A stretch of DNA of 64,000 nt from JAMLHH01 sp037189845 (GTDB lineage Bacteria; Bacteroidota; Bacteroidia; Chitinophagales; JADIYW01), in the NCBI GenBank assembly GCA_037189845.1, contig JBBCIS010000008.1:186001-250000 (forward strand). The letters are read 5' to 3'. Under the pieces are notes generated by a model. The model had not been told where the DNA came from. It saw only the letters and a list, made by a program, of their open reading frames with translations, and did no database searches. Of the stretch, positions 1 to 8,317 are shown one piece after another. The first letter of the stretch is position 1. Each line of letters opens with the position of its first letter. The position numbers and the translations under genes are program-made.

Positions 1-1
1 G

Positions 2-637
2 AATCCTTTAGAAGTAGCTAAAGAATTTGAAGCGGCGGGACTGACACATTTACATCTGGTGGATCTGGACGGTGCAAGAAAACGTGAAGTAGTCAACTGG
101 GATATTTTGGAAACAATTGCAAAAAATACGAATCTCAAAATAGATTTCAGCGGAGGTCTTTCTAACGGTGAACAGGTAAAAAGAGCTTTTGACATGGGAG
201 CTCATAAAGTCACGATAGGTAGTATTGCTGTCAAAAGGCCGGATACATTCAAGCAGTGGATTGTAGATTTTGGTGCGGATAAAATGATTCTGGGTGCTGA
301 TGTGATTGATAGAAATATTGCTATTCACGGATGGGAGTCGACTTCAGAGGTAGGTATCTTTGATTTTATCAGAGGTTATCATCTATGTGGTATCAGAAAT
401 GTAATGTGTACTGATGTCAGTAAAGATGGTATGCTGCAGGGAGCGGCAGTGGATTTGTATCAGGAGATACTGGCTGAGTTCCCGGATCTGCAGCTGGTAG
501 CGAGCGGTGGTGTGAGCAATCTGCAGGATCTGAAAGACTTGAAATCAGCTGGTTGTGCTTCTGCTATCGTAGGTAAAGCTATCTATGAAGGCAGGGTGAC
601 ATTGCAGGAGCTGGTGGAGTTGGAAAATGAACAATAA
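2..637 (+). CDS. hisA: HisA, ProFAR isomerase (5' truncated)
   Basis: Histidine biosynthesis TIM barrel that isomerises ProFAR to PRFAR. The reading frame is open from base 2, so the gene begins upstream of the window; the first visible ATG at 59 is internal. Visible signatures are HLVDLDGA near the cut end, DFSGGLS, the GADVIDRN strand carrying the second catalytic Asp, and the C-terminal phosphate-binding stretches LVASGGVS and AIVGKAIYEG. The N-terminal catalytic Asp lies outside the window. hisF follows on the same strand after a 258-bp spacer. The VGKAIYEG ending and the neighbour favour HisA over its homologue HisF. Identity is secure. Confidence 0.95.
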   Translation, partial: NPLEVAKEFEAAGLTHLHLVDLDGARKREVVNWDILETIAKNTNLKIDFSGGLSNGEQVKRAFDMGAHKVTIGSIAVKRPDTFKQWIVDFGADKMILGADVIDRNIAIHGWESTSEVGIFDFIRGYHLCGIRNVMCTDVSKDGMLQGAAVDLYQEILAEFPDLQLVASGGVSNLQDLKDLKSAGCASAIVGKAIYEGRVTLQELVELENEQ

Positions 638-648
638 CCAATAGGGAA

Positions 649-763
649 ATTTTGGCAATGTGTAAATGCTAACGCAGCGGTGGCTGAGCGAAGTCGAAGC
701 TACTTGAATTGGCAAGAATGCAATTTTGATGTACGAATTTGCTAACGCAACAATTGCCAAAAT
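649..763. repeat. Inverted repeat bracketing a dispersed TGAGCGAAG element
   Basis: ATTTTGGCAA (649-658) and its exact complement TTGCCAAAAT (754-763) flank about 95 bp in the hisA-hisF spacer. Inside them, TGAGCGAAGTCGAA (685-698) belongs to a short palindromic repeat type common in Bacteroidota spacers. A near copy lies on the minus strand at 41072-41085. TGCTAACGCA also occurs twice, at about 668 and 740. No convincing ORF is present. Confidence 0.55.
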
Positions 764-789
764 GCTATGGTCTGTGGTCAAAATGGGTG

Positions 790-850
790 AGGGATAGAAC
801 GGAGGATCGTCCGCCGTGGCGGAAAGCCGGAGTGAAAGCCCGACCCGCAG
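790..850 (+). repeat. Dispersed intergenic element, GAGGGATAGAACG family, copy 1
   Basis: It starts with GAGGGATAGAACG (790-802) and closes with GAAAGCCCG (835-843) plus a CCGC tail. Between them TCCGCC-GT-GGCGGA (811-824) is a perfect short hairpin. A second copy with the same ends and a different middle is at 41151-41188. The conserved ends with a variable stem resemble repeats seen repeatedly downstream of genes in other Bacteroidota. It lies between hisA and hisF and may act as a transcript-processing or attenuation hairpin; that role is inferred. Confidence 0.6.
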
Positions 851-895
851 GGGCACCTCAGAAAATGAAATAATTAAAAAAGAAGAATTGTCAGT

Positions 896-1651
896 ATGTT
901 GACGAAGAGAATAATACCTTGTCTGGATATCAAAGACGGAAGAACTGTCAAAGGTGTCAATTTTGTGGATTTGAGAGATGCAGGTGATCCGGTGGATCTG
1001 GCGGCTGCGTATGTAGAGCAGGGGGCCGATGAGCTGGTGTTCCTGGATATTACGGCGACAGTAGAGAAAAGAAAAACATTGGCAGAGCTGGTGAGAAGAA
1101 TAGCTGCAACGATCAATATTCCTTTCACTGTAGGCGGTGGTATCAGCAGTATAGAAGATGCGGATTTGCTCTTGAGTGCGGGAGCGGATAAGGTGTCTAT
1201 CAATTCATCTGCGGTTAAAAGACCGGAGCTGATCAATGAGCTGGCGGATAATTTTGGAAGTCAGTTTGTGGTAGTGGCTATAGATACCAAGAAACATGCT
1301 TCTGGCTGGAAAGTATATGTCAAAGGTGGGAGAGAGGAAACTCCGCTTTATACGATTCCGTGGTCAGAAGAAATTCAGCAGCGCGGAGCCGGCGAAATAT
1401 TGCTGACTTCTATGGATAACGACGGTACGAAAGGTGGATTTGCATTGGATATTACAGGGCATCTTTCTCAGCATCTGTCTATTCCAGTGATAGCATCAGG
1501 TGGCGCAGGTAATATCGGTCACTTTGTAGATGTATTCAATATCGCTAAAGCAGATGCTGCCCTGGCGGCCAGTATTTTTCACTTTGGTGAAGTGCCAATT
1601 CCTGAATTGAAAAAGGTTTTGGACAGCAAAAGTGTTTGCGTGAGATTGTAA
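896..1651 (+). CDS. hisF: HisF, imidazole glycerol phosphate synthase cyclase subunit
   Basis: Cyclase half of the HisF-HisH glutamine amidotransferase. It converts PRFAR and ammonia to IGP and AICAR in histidine synthesis. The 251-aa length is normal. The start motif KRIIPCLDIKDG supplies catalytic Asp11, and VVVAIDTK supplies Asp130. FTVGGGIS and VIASGGAGN form phosphate-binding loops. The ATG at 896 is the family-typical start. The downstream neighbour on the opposite strand is unrelated, so hisI/hisE must lie elsewhere. The repeat-laden spacer before it means the operon is continuous only if transcription reads through. Confidence 0.97.
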   Translation: MLTKRIIPCLDIKDGRTVKGVNFVDLRDAGDPVDLAAAYVEQGADELVFLDITATVEKRKTLAELVRRIAATINIPFTVGGGISSIEDADLLLSAGADKVSINSSAVKRPELINELADNFGSQFVVVAIDTKKHASGWKVYVKGGREETPLYTIPWSEEIQQRGAGEILLTSMDNDGTKGGFALDITGHLSQHLSIPVIASGGAGNIGHFVDVFNIAKADAALAASIFHFGEVPIPELKKVLDSKSVCVRL

Positions 1652-1693
1652 AAGTTATGCTCAATATCTCATCAGTGCCCGGTAAGTAAGTTT

Positions 1694-2551
1694 CTACTTA
1701 AATATACTCAGCACTTTTTTACCGCCTGTTAATATCGCTACTACAGCAGTACCCGCTATCAGTCCGAATGCAATTTCTTTTAGGGTAGAAGGAATGGTCG
1801 GGTAGAGGTGGTGCAATGCATCAATATTATGTGCAAAAATACCTCCGGAAACCAAAATCAAAGCGATTGTACCCACTACACCTAAAAACTTGATGACGAT
1901 TGGCAATGATTTGACCAGAATGTTACCGATCAGTGCTATTATTCCTTTCTCTCCTGAACGTTTGATCAGCTGAAATCCGGCATCATCCATTCTTACAATC
2001 AATGCAACTATCCCATAAACTCCCACAGTTGCAACGATAGCTACTACTGAAACCGTAATAATCTGGATCGTCAGGCTTTTATCCAGAACAGTACCCAAAG
2101 CAATGATGACAATTTCTATTGACAGAATAAAATCTGTAGAGATAGCTGATTTTACTTTTGTCTTTTCTGCTTCTTCGCTGCTTTGTTCTATAACATCCTG
2201 ACCACTTTTAGAATCAGGATGAAGGATCCAGTGAAGTATCTTTTCTACCCCTTCATAAGCAAGATAAAAACCTCCGAGAATCAGAATGAATTTGATGGCT
2301 ATCGGGAAGAAAATATTCAATATGAGGGCAATCGGAACAATAATCAGCTTATTGATAAAAGAACCCTTTGTAATAGCCCATAATACCGGTAGCTCTCTGG
2401 AAGATAAAAAGCCGGTAGCCTTTTCTGCATTTACTGCGAGATCATCTCCTAAAATTCCTGCTGTTTTTTGTGTGGCTACTTTGCTTGCTACTGCTACGTC
2501 GTCCATTAATGCAGCTATGTCGTCCAAAACTGCAAATATTCCTGATGCCAT
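1694..2551 (-). CDS. DUF808/YedI family inner-membrane protein
   Basis: A 285-aa membrane protein of the YedI (DUF808) family, whose biochemical role is unknown. The N-terminus MASGIFAVLDDIAALMDDVA and the following KTAGILGDDLAVNA are the family signature. Several hydrophobic segments follow (around residues 68-100, 140-190, 205-240 and 255-275). A charged loop at roughly 110-135 (SGQDVIEQSSEEAEKTK) separates the first pair from the rest. It ends just after the convergent hisF and is preceded by a short AT-rich gap with no clear operon partner. Family assignment is good; function is not known. Confidence 0.88.
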   Translation of the reverse strand: MASGIFAVLDDIAALMDDVAVASKVATQKTAGILGDDLAVNAEKATGFLSSRELPVLWAITKGSFINKLIIVPIALILNIFFPIAIKFILILGGFYLAYEGVEKILHWILHPDSKSGQDVIEQSSEEAEKTKVKSAISTDFILSIEIVIIALGTVLDKSLTIQIITVSVVAIVATVGVYGIVALIVRMDDAGFQLIKRSGEKGIIALIGNILVKSLPIVIKFLGVVGTIALILVSGGIFAHNIDALHHLYPTIPSTLKEIAFGLIAGTAVVAILTGGKKVLSIFK

Positions 2552-2650
2552 TAAACTCTGTTCTTTATGGCAGTAAAAATATCGAATAATACCGATTTGG
2601 TTCCACTTCGCGAAAAAAATCTTTTATCTCTCAGAATAGCCGGAATTTCT

Positions 2651-3148
2651 TTAGTGTGGTAGCTTTTCTCTTATATATCCATAAAACCACGTACCGGCAA
2701 TCGCACTCAAAAGAGTAATCACTACTACTGTAGCACCTGTACCTATTTGAGCAAACAGCGGACCCGGACATGCTCCTGTAATGGCCCATCCTATACCAAA
2801 AAGAATACCCCCGTAAATCTGACCTTTGTTGAAGGTTTTTTTATTGAACGTGATCTTTTCTCCATCTGTAGTTTTGATATTGAACTTTTTGATGATCAGA
2901 ACCGAGATCAATCCTACAACTACTGCACTTCCTATCACTCCAAACATGTGAAAGGATTGGAAACGAAACATCTCCTGCATCCGAAACCAACTGATGATTT
3001 CTGCTTTGACAAATACAATTCCAAAGAGAATTCCTACGATCGTATACCTGATGTTTGAATACCATTTATGCTCTATCTGACTTTCGTTGATACAGATGGA
3101 GTCCTGTGCTCTTATTTCTTTTTCTGTCAGATTATTCTGATTTGACAT
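2651..3148 (-). CDS. YeeE/YedE-type sulfur transporter, second half
   Basis: A 165-aa membrane protein corresponding to the C-terminal half of YeeE/YedE transporters, which import thiosulfate or related sulfur compounds. The key motif GWAITGACPGPLFAQIG places the conserved Cys at about residue 127. The MSNQNN start at 3148 is chosen over an upstream ATG at 3196 because it leaves a 10-bp gap to the partner gene instead of a 38-bp overlap. The soluble N-terminal 30 residues are charged. It is paired with 3159-3722; together they make one transporter from two genes. The cargo is inferred from the family. Confidence 0.85.
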   Translation of the reverse strand: MSNQNNLTEKEIRAQDSICINESQIEHKWYSNIRYTIVGILFGIVFVKAEIISWFRMQEMFRFQSFHMFGVIGSAVVVGLISVLIIKKFNIKTTDGEKITFNKKTFNKGQIYGGILFGIGWAITGACPGPLFAQIGTGATVVVITLLSAIAGTWFYGYIREKLPH

Positions 3149-3158
3149 TTTTCGGAAT

Positions 3159-3722
3159 TTATAGAGATAAAATAATTGGTAAAATAAAATTAGCAAAGAG
3201 AATCCCTGCTGCCATAAAGCTGATAGTGGCTACTAGTGAAGGCCATTGGAGGGTAGACAGGCCCATGATGGCATGTCCGCTTGTACAGCCTCCGGCATAT
3301 CTGGTGCCAAATCCTACTAGAAATCCTCCTGCGACTATCAGTATAAATCCTCTCAGAGTCAATAAGGAACTCCAGTTGATGATGTCTGCCGGAACCAGGC
3401 TCTCAAAATGAGTAATGCCGTATCCTGCAAGTTCAGCCTGTAGATTCGGATTAACAGAAATAGGTTCATTGCTTCCCAGGAAAAGCGCAGCAATTACACC
3501 TCCCAGGAATATTCCGAAAACAAAGAACAGATTCCAGGCTTCCTTTTTCCAGTTATACTGAAAGAAAGGAATATTTGCCGGTATACATGCTGCACATATA
3601 TGTCTGAGATTGGAGCTGATTCCGAATGATTTATTTCCCAAAATGAGTAGAGCAGGTACAGTAAGTCCTATTAAAGGACCTGCTACGTACCATGGCCAGG
3701 GTTGTTGAATGAATTCCAGCAT
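3159..3722 (-). CDS. YeeE/YedE-type sulfur transporter, first half
   Basis: A 187-aa membrane protein with the N-terminal-half signature of YeeE transporters: GTRYAGGCTSGHAIMG with the conserved Cys at 146. An extra HICAAC motif lies at 41-46. Several hydrophobic helices span the length. The GGCTSGH and GACPGP cysteines of the two halves are the thiosulfate relay residues in characterised YeeE. It is transcribed first in a two-gene operon. A CATCTTTG box (3743-3750, minus strand) about 20 bp upstream resembles the TAnnTTTG -7 element with one mismatch. The split into two genes is common in Bacteroidota. Confidence 0.87.
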   Translation of the reverse strand: MLEFIQQPWPWYVAGPLIGLTVPALLILGNKSFGISSNLRHICAACIPANIPFFQYNWKKEAWNLFFVFGIFLGGVIAALFLGSNEPISVNPNLQAELAGYGITHFESLVPADIINWSSLLTLRGFILIVAGGFLVGFGTRYAGGCTSGHAIMGLSTLQWPSLVATISFMAAGILFANFILPIILSL

Positions 3723-3972
3723 AATTTTATTTTTTTCGGATACAAAGATGAAGCCTGACTTTTATCCGCTTGGTTACTTAAGTTACACAAATGAACGATT
3801 ATCTCATTTTGCAATGATGTAAATGTATAGAATATACTCTATTAAAACTATAGATTTTGTTTGTTTTTGTATGAATGCCTCGTTAATAATTTTGAGAGCA
3901 TTGTTAACAGGCAAATTTCTATGAATTGAATATCTGTCAGAATGTAAAAAATCCGAATCCCGGCAAAGTGCA

Positions 3973-5034
3973 TTATCCCATTGCACCGTTTTCCGGAATC
4001 TGATACCTGTTGGATCGTTCAAAAGTACCCATATCATTAAATCTTACACCATGTTCTTTCATGATTTTCCAGGCTGCGTGACGAGTGAAATGCCTTACAT
4101 AAAAAGTCTCATTGACATGAAAATGATGGATGGCATGTGTATACCCGAAGAAAAAGCAAAAGATCTGCATCGGAAATGTCCACCATATATTCAGGATCTG
4201 AGTTTGCTGCATAATATTGCCACTTTCCACATCTCCGTAATAATGCAGATTGGAAGTAATAAAATGCAGGCAAAATTGCCGTAAGATATTTGGAGCGATG
4301 AGGATAACAACCAGCGGGTGTATCCATTCCATACTATTGTTTATCCAGGCAGGTGGAGAATAGGAGAGTACTCCCACATGATTTAAGCCGTTAAAAATGA
4401 AATAGATCAGGAATCCATACCAGATAAAATATAAAAACAATGAAAAAGGCAGCATGCCATATACTTTGATATGCTTGAAACGCAAAGCCTGTTCTCTGCT
4501 GATAGCTCCCGACCGTACTGCTGCTATGATATCTTTTCTGATTTGTACACTTCTCATAATACCACCGAGCAATAGATCTGGCGTGCTGATCAGCCGTTTT
4601 AAACTCCATTTGTCTCCATTTGTAACACCTCTTTCCTCCACATCATGGATAGTACCGGAATATTTGTGATGATGAAAATGTAAATCTCTTCTGAACCATG
4701 GATTAATCGTCAGCGGTCTTGCAATCCAGCCTATGCCCAACATCACATTTGCAATGAGATGGTTTTTCTTAAAATACATATAGTGTATCAGATCGTGTTC
4801 CATTTCATGCAGAATACCCATCCAGAAGGCATTCCAGGGAATCAGTATCCAGGCCGAAAGATAACCTTGTAAATAATAAATGCTGGCAACAGTGATAGCT
4901 GAAACCGAAATCGTAAAAATACCAGCTCCAATCAGATCCTGATGCCTGAGAAACGGATGTTTTTCTCTGAATGCTTTACAAGCCTGAATGATATTTTTTC
5001 TAATCAGAATTGTTTTCTGCTGATCTGTTATCAC
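3973..5034 (-). CDS. Membrane fatty acid desaturase
   Basis: A 353-aa di-iron membrane desaturase. The three histidine boxes are visible: HEMEHDLIH (His76, 80, 84), HFHHHKYSG (119-123) and HAIHHFH (300-306), with a further His-containing HFITSNLHYYGD near 258. Hydrophobic helix pairs lie between the boxes, as in the FA_desaturase fold. It would introduce a double bond into membrane acyl chains or a similar lipid; the exact substrate and position cannot be read from sequence. The start is a GTG at 5034, since no ATG occurs before the first His box. It stands alone, with 250 bp of AT-rich DNA downstream. Confidence 0.86.
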   Translation of the reverse strand: MITDQQKTILIRKNIIQACKAFREKHPFLRHQDLIGAGIFTISVSAITVASIYYLQGYLSAWILIPWNAFWMGILHEMEHDLIHYMYFKKNHLIANVMLGIGWIARPLTINPWFRRDLHFHHHKYSGTIHDVEERGVTNGDKWSLKRLISTPDLLLGGIMRSVQIRKDIIAAVRSGAISREQALRFKHIKVYGMLPFSLFLYFIWYGFLIYFIFNGLNHVGVLSYSPPAWINNSMEWIHPLVVILIAPNILRQFCLHFITSNLHYYGDVESGNIMQQTQILNIWWTFPMQIFCFFFGYTHAIHHFHVNETFYVRHFTRHAAWKIMKEHGVRFNDMGTFERSNRYQIPENGAMG

Positions 5035-5108
5035 TGCTTTTTACTTTTCTTATTACAATTTACTTAATAATGTAATAAATAGAATGTATGCATAGTATTT
5101 TTTTGTTT

Positions 5109-5648
5109 TTACAGACAAGCTGCTCTCAAAGCCTTCATTTTTTCAATACCTGAATTTCTGGCAACCTCAATATTTTTTTCGGGAATGCTTTCCGTGTCAG
5201 GAAATCTGTCAATAGCATTTTCCAGCTGTTCCTCTCTAAGGATGTGCAGCATAGGATAGATAGATCTGTTGGTATAATTGGCCGGATCTTCAGGATCTTC
5301 ACCTTCAAAAACATAATCAGGATGAAATGTAGCAATCTGATAAATTCCTTCATATTTCTGTTTGCGAAGTAATTTTTCACAGAGATTTACAAGAAAAAGA
5401 TATTCATCGAAATCCTGGAATCCTTCAGAAAATATGATCAGAGTAGTCGAGATTTCATTATTGTTGTCAAGAAACGTACACTCTTCAAAAAGCTGCATCA
5501 TGGCTACACTCATATCTTTTGTATCAGATACCTGATACCGGATAGTATTATTTTTATATTCCTGATTGGCAAAAGGGCAGAAATTTAAACCTATGACAAT
5601 TTCTTTTATCCATCTTTTAGTCTGGTCGATAATGAGCGTGGTATCCAT
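5109..5648 (-). CDS. DUF1415 family protein
   Basis: A 179-aa soluble protein of the DUF1415 family (function unknown). Family hallmarks include IGLNFCPFA near residue 20, the central TTLIIFSEGFQDFDEYL, and YQIATFHPDYVFEGEDPEDPAN with its conserved His, Asp and Glu residues. The Cys in NFCPFA and this acidic-His stretch suggest a metal- or thiol-dependent role, which is only a guess. The ATG at 5648 directly follows a perfect -7 element, TAACTTTG (5653-5660, minus strand), so the transcript may have almost no leader. Confidence 0.85.
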   Translation of the reverse strand: MDTTLIIDQTKRWIKEIVIGLNFCPFANQEYKNNTIRYQVSDTKDMSVAMMQLFEECTFLDNNNEISTTLIIFSEGFQDFDEYLFLVNLCEKLLRKQKYEGIYQIATFHPDYVFEGEDPEDPANYTNRSIYPMLHILREEQLENAIDRFPDTESIPEKNIEVARNSGIEKMKALRAACL

Positions 5649-5652
5649 ACCG

Positions 5653-5660
5653 CAAAGTTA
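5653..5660 (-). promoter_or_regulatory. -7 promoter element TAACTTTG of the DUF1415 gene
   Basis: Exact match to the Bacteroidota sigma-A -7 consensus TAnnTTTG on the minus strand. It ends 4 bp before the ATG at 5648. No clean TTG -33 box is seen, so the call rests on the -7 box alone. Confidence 0.45.
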
Positions 5661-5744
5661 ACAGGATTTAATTTTGATAATTATACCCTCAAAATTGAAA
5701 CTTATTACAACATGATTTGGTAGATGTTATAAATTCACTGAAAT

Positions 5745-6476
5745 ATGAAAAAGATTGCATTTTTAATACTTTGCTTGTTGATGTTCAACATGTCAAATGC
5801 GCAATTAAAAGAGGTCGTTTACAGAGATGGAGATCAATTGTTTAAGGGTGAAGTTGCTAAACCCGCAGGATCTAAAAAAGGAGTGCTGATTATACCCGCC
5901 TGGAAAGGGATTGACAAGGAAGCTCGCCAGGCAGCTATGGACTTGGAGGAACAAGGTTATATCGCATTTATAGCAGACATCTATGGAGAAGGAAATTACC
6001 CGGCAGATAATCAGGCTGCTTCAAAAATTGCCACATACTACAAAACCAACTATCAGGAATATGTCAATCGGATTAAGCTTGCTTTGAAAATGCTGGAGCT
6101 GCAGGGAGCCGATCCGGATAATATCGCAGTCATAGGATATTGTTTTGGAGGTACAGGAGCAATAGAGGTAGCAAGAGCACAGATTCCGGTCAAAGGTATT
6201 GTCAGCATACATGGAGGATTGAGTAAAGGCGACAGACCTAATGGTCCTATTGGCACACGCGTTCTGGTCTTACAGGGTGCTGCAGATAAATCAGTTCCCG
6301 AAAGTGATGCAGCTGCTATGCGGGAAGAACTAAAAGCTGCAAGTGCAGACTGGCAAATGATCTATTATGGCGGTTGCGGACATACCTGGACTGATCCTGA
6401 TTCACCTGATTATAATGAAGCAATGGCGGTCAGAGCATGGGGGCATTTGTTGCAGTTTTTGAAAGAGATCTTGTGA
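5745..6476 (+). CDS. Exported dienelactone hydrolase family protein
   Basis: A 243-aa alpha/beta hydrolase with a cleavable signal peptide (residues 1-19, ending SNA-Q), so it is probably periplasmic. The dienelactone-hydrolase triad can be placed: nucleophile Cys133 in GYCFGGTG, Asp181 in GAADKSVP, and His213 in GCGHTWTDP. The Cys nucleophile in GxCxGG separates DLH from ordinary serine esterases. The physiological ester or lactone is unknown. It is monocistronic and convergent with the gene at 6521. The family call is sound and the substrate is open. Confidence 0.88.
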   Translation: MKKIAFLILCLLMFNMSNAQLKEVVYRDGDQLFKGEVAKPAGSKKGVLIIPAWKGIDKEARQAAMDLEEQGYIAFIADIYGEGNYPADNQAASKIATYYKTNYQEYVNRIKLALKMLELQGADPDNIAVIGYCFGGTGAIEVARAQIPVKGIVSIHGGLSKGDRPNGPIGTRVLVLQGAADKSVPESDAAAMREELKAASADWQMIYYGGCGHTWTDPDSPDYNEAMAVRAWGHLLQFLKEIL

Positions 6477-6520
6477 TAAAACCTATCAAAAAATTAAGCA
6501 ATGGATAAGATGAGTATTTT

Positions 6521-7132
6521 CTATCTGCTTGATTGTTCTTCAATACGGTTTTTCATTTTTTGATAAAAAGTTGGGTTCCTTCTTGAAGAATAATGATAAG
6601 GGGAATGCATGGCAATAATAAAATCTACCATGTCCTGTTCGTTGAAATCTTCAGGTACTTTACCTTCAAAACTGAATCCCTGATGTATGTTTTTCAATTG
6701 ATGGTATTGAACAGTGATGAAATACTTGAAACATTCTTCGTGAGTGAGATGCTTTTCCAGCGCATAACCAAAATAGATATTTAATAGTCTGTTGTACTTA
6801 TTCTCTTTCGTTAAACTGCTGGCGGTACTCCAATCCAAATCATAGATGTCATCACAAAGACAGGTGTTGTGTCTTGCTGTTAACGGGAAAAATATTATTC
6901 TCATTATTTCTTCAGTCAGCGTTCCGTTTTGTTGTTCGGGATAGACTTTGAAATAAACCTCTTTAAAATATTCAGGCAGAGGAGGCGTTGCTTTTATTTC
7001 AGATATATATGATATCAGCTGTTCTTGTCTGAAATAATATTTCCATCCGTATTTTAACCACAAAAATGTACCTGACAAGATGAGAAGTAGTGTCAATATA
7101 AGTCCTAAAGCTATTTTTTGAAGGATTTTCAA
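6521..7132 (-). CDS. Membrane-anchored protein with weak GT51-transglycosylase resemblance
   Basis: 203 aa with one N-terminal transmembrane anchor (about 6-26) and a periplasmic remainder. The middle, RLLNIYFGYALEKHLTHEE, and the later DFIIAMHSPYHYSSRRNP follow the spacing of the RK..E...ALxLE.xxsKxEI and LAGLPqaPsxYsP motifs of peptidoglycan glycosyltransferases (GT51). The N-terminal catalytic EDxxFxxHxG motif is not visible. It may be a shortened, non-catalytic or divergent relative; treat it as hypothetical. The start is a TTG, 23 bp after the stop of the MBL gene at 7156, with which it probably forms an operon. Confidence 0.45.
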   Translation of the reverse strand: MKILQKIALGLILTLLLILSGTFLWLKYGWKYYFRQEQLISYISEIKATPPLPEYFKEVYFKVYPEQQNGTLTEEIMRIIFFPLTARHNTCLCDDIYDLDWSTASSLTKENKYNRLLNIYFGYALEKHLTHEECFKYFITVQYHQLKNIHQGFSFEGKVPEDFNEQDMVDFIIAMHSPYHYSSRRNPTFYQKMKNRIEEQSSR

Positions 7133-7155
7133 CTTTTGCTGGTCTGGTTCATCTT

Positions 7156-8187
7156 TTACTCAAAATCCCACCAGATATCTTTCAAAGCAGGTTGATCAAT
7201 AGAATAAAGCTGACCGATTTTGGGAATACAGAAATTTACATTCATTTCTTCGGCAGTATGCGTAAAACGAAGAATGGATTCATTCCATTTGTGCAAAGAC
7301 AAGGCAAATCTCCCCCAGTGGATAGGTACAACTGTTTCGATGCCAAGCTCTACTGAAGCTTTTACTGCTTGTTCCGGAAACATATGATTTTTAGGCCAGG
7401 AAGTATTATATTGACCGTTTTCTATGGTTCCGAAATCAAAAGGTCCATATTTTTCTCCGTTCAATAGAAAGTGATTCCCATATCCGCCGTCACCGCAAAG
7501 AAAAAGCTTGTAAATGCCCAGCTGCAGACTGTAAGCACTCCAAAGAGTTTGATTTCTGGTCAATGTTCGTCCTGAATTATGTCTGGTTGTCAGTGAGGTA
7601 ATACGGATATCCTCATCAACAGAATATGATTCATCCCAGTCTAAAGATTGAATTTTTTCAGCGGGTATTCCCCAGTAAATTAAATGGGACTCCATACCCA
7701 GTGCGCAGACAACTTTTTTGACCCGGGTATGGATGTTTTTGATGCTGAAAAAATCCAGATGGTCAAAATGATCGTGCGTTAAAACCAATAAGTCAATATG
7801 AGGAACATCTTCTACAGAATAGATGGTTGTTCCCTCAAATGCTACATTCGTTCCGTAAACAGGAGATGCATTGGTACTGAAAATCGGATCGACTAATATT
7901 TTATAGTTTTTCCAGAAAATAAAATAAGAAGAGTGCCCCAGCCATAGAAATGCAGGTATATCTGTACCCGATGTATCAAGTGGTGTATATGCTGTGGGAA
8001 TTACCTGGTGAGGTAAAACATCTTTCTTAGTGGTGAAATACTCATAAATAATTTTGGAAGGATTTTTCATTTTCAGGTCAGGCGTCGGCTTTTCCCTGTT
8101 TCTGAAAGCACCATTAATATAATGTGGTGATTTTTGAATTCTTTCTAATACGGCTCCCTGAGGAGTTTTTCCGAGTCTGGATATCAT
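7156..8187 (-). CDS. MBL-fold metallohydrolase, UlaG/NAPE-PLD-like
   Basis: A 343-aa metallo-beta-lactamase fold hydrolase. The metal-binding motif THDHFDHLD gives His138, His140, Asp142 and His143. LWLGHSSYFI and KILVDPIFS precede it, as in the NAPE-PLD/UlaG branch that cleaves phosphodiester or lactone substrates. The C-terminal VPIHWGRFALS carries the last His ligand. There is no signal peptide. It is the first gene of a two-gene unit with 6521-7132. The actual substrate cannot be read from the sequence. Confidence 0.85.
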   Translation of the reverse strand: MISRLGKTPQGAVLERIQKSPHYINGAFRNREKPTPDLKMKNPSKIIYEYFTTKKDVLPHQVIPTAYTPLDTSGTDIPAFLWLGHSSYFIFWKNYKILVDPIFSTNASPVYGTNVAFEGTTIYSVEDVPHIDLLVLTHDHFDHLDFFSIKNIHTRVKKVVCALGMESHLIYWGIPAEKIQSLDWDESYSVDEDIRITSLTTRHNSGRTLTRNQTLWSAYSLQLGIYKLFLCGDGGYGNHFLLNGEKYGPFDFGTIENGQYNTSWPKNHMFPEQAVKASVELGIETVVPIHWGRFALSLHKWNESILRFTHTAEEMNVNFCIPKIGQLYSIDQPALKDIWWDFE

Positions 8188-8317
8188 GCAGTTAAGTTAC
8201 GGATTGATGCAGATTAAAGTTTGTTTTTTGAGCATATTTAGATTTTTTATGAACTGCACAACAAATCATTGCAATGTGAGTTTTGCTTATAAACAACTTA
8301 TCCATTACATTTATTAC

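Noticed and set aside
545..856. Minus-strand open frame across the hisA-hisF spacer
   Set aside because: Overlaps hisA and repeat elements, has no recognisable content, and its codons follow the repeats.
638..895. Riboswitch or T-box leader for hisF
   Set aside because: No conserved aptamer or T-box sequence; the structure seen is explained by dispersed repeats.
3804..4037. Minus-strand frame overlapping the desaturase 3' end
   Set aside because: Out of frame with the desaturase and runs into AT-rich spacer; no motif.
8186..8317. Longer N-terminus of the PorE-like gene
   Set aside because: The first 44 codons contain no signal peptide, while the ATG at 8318 gives a textbook lipoprotein signal.
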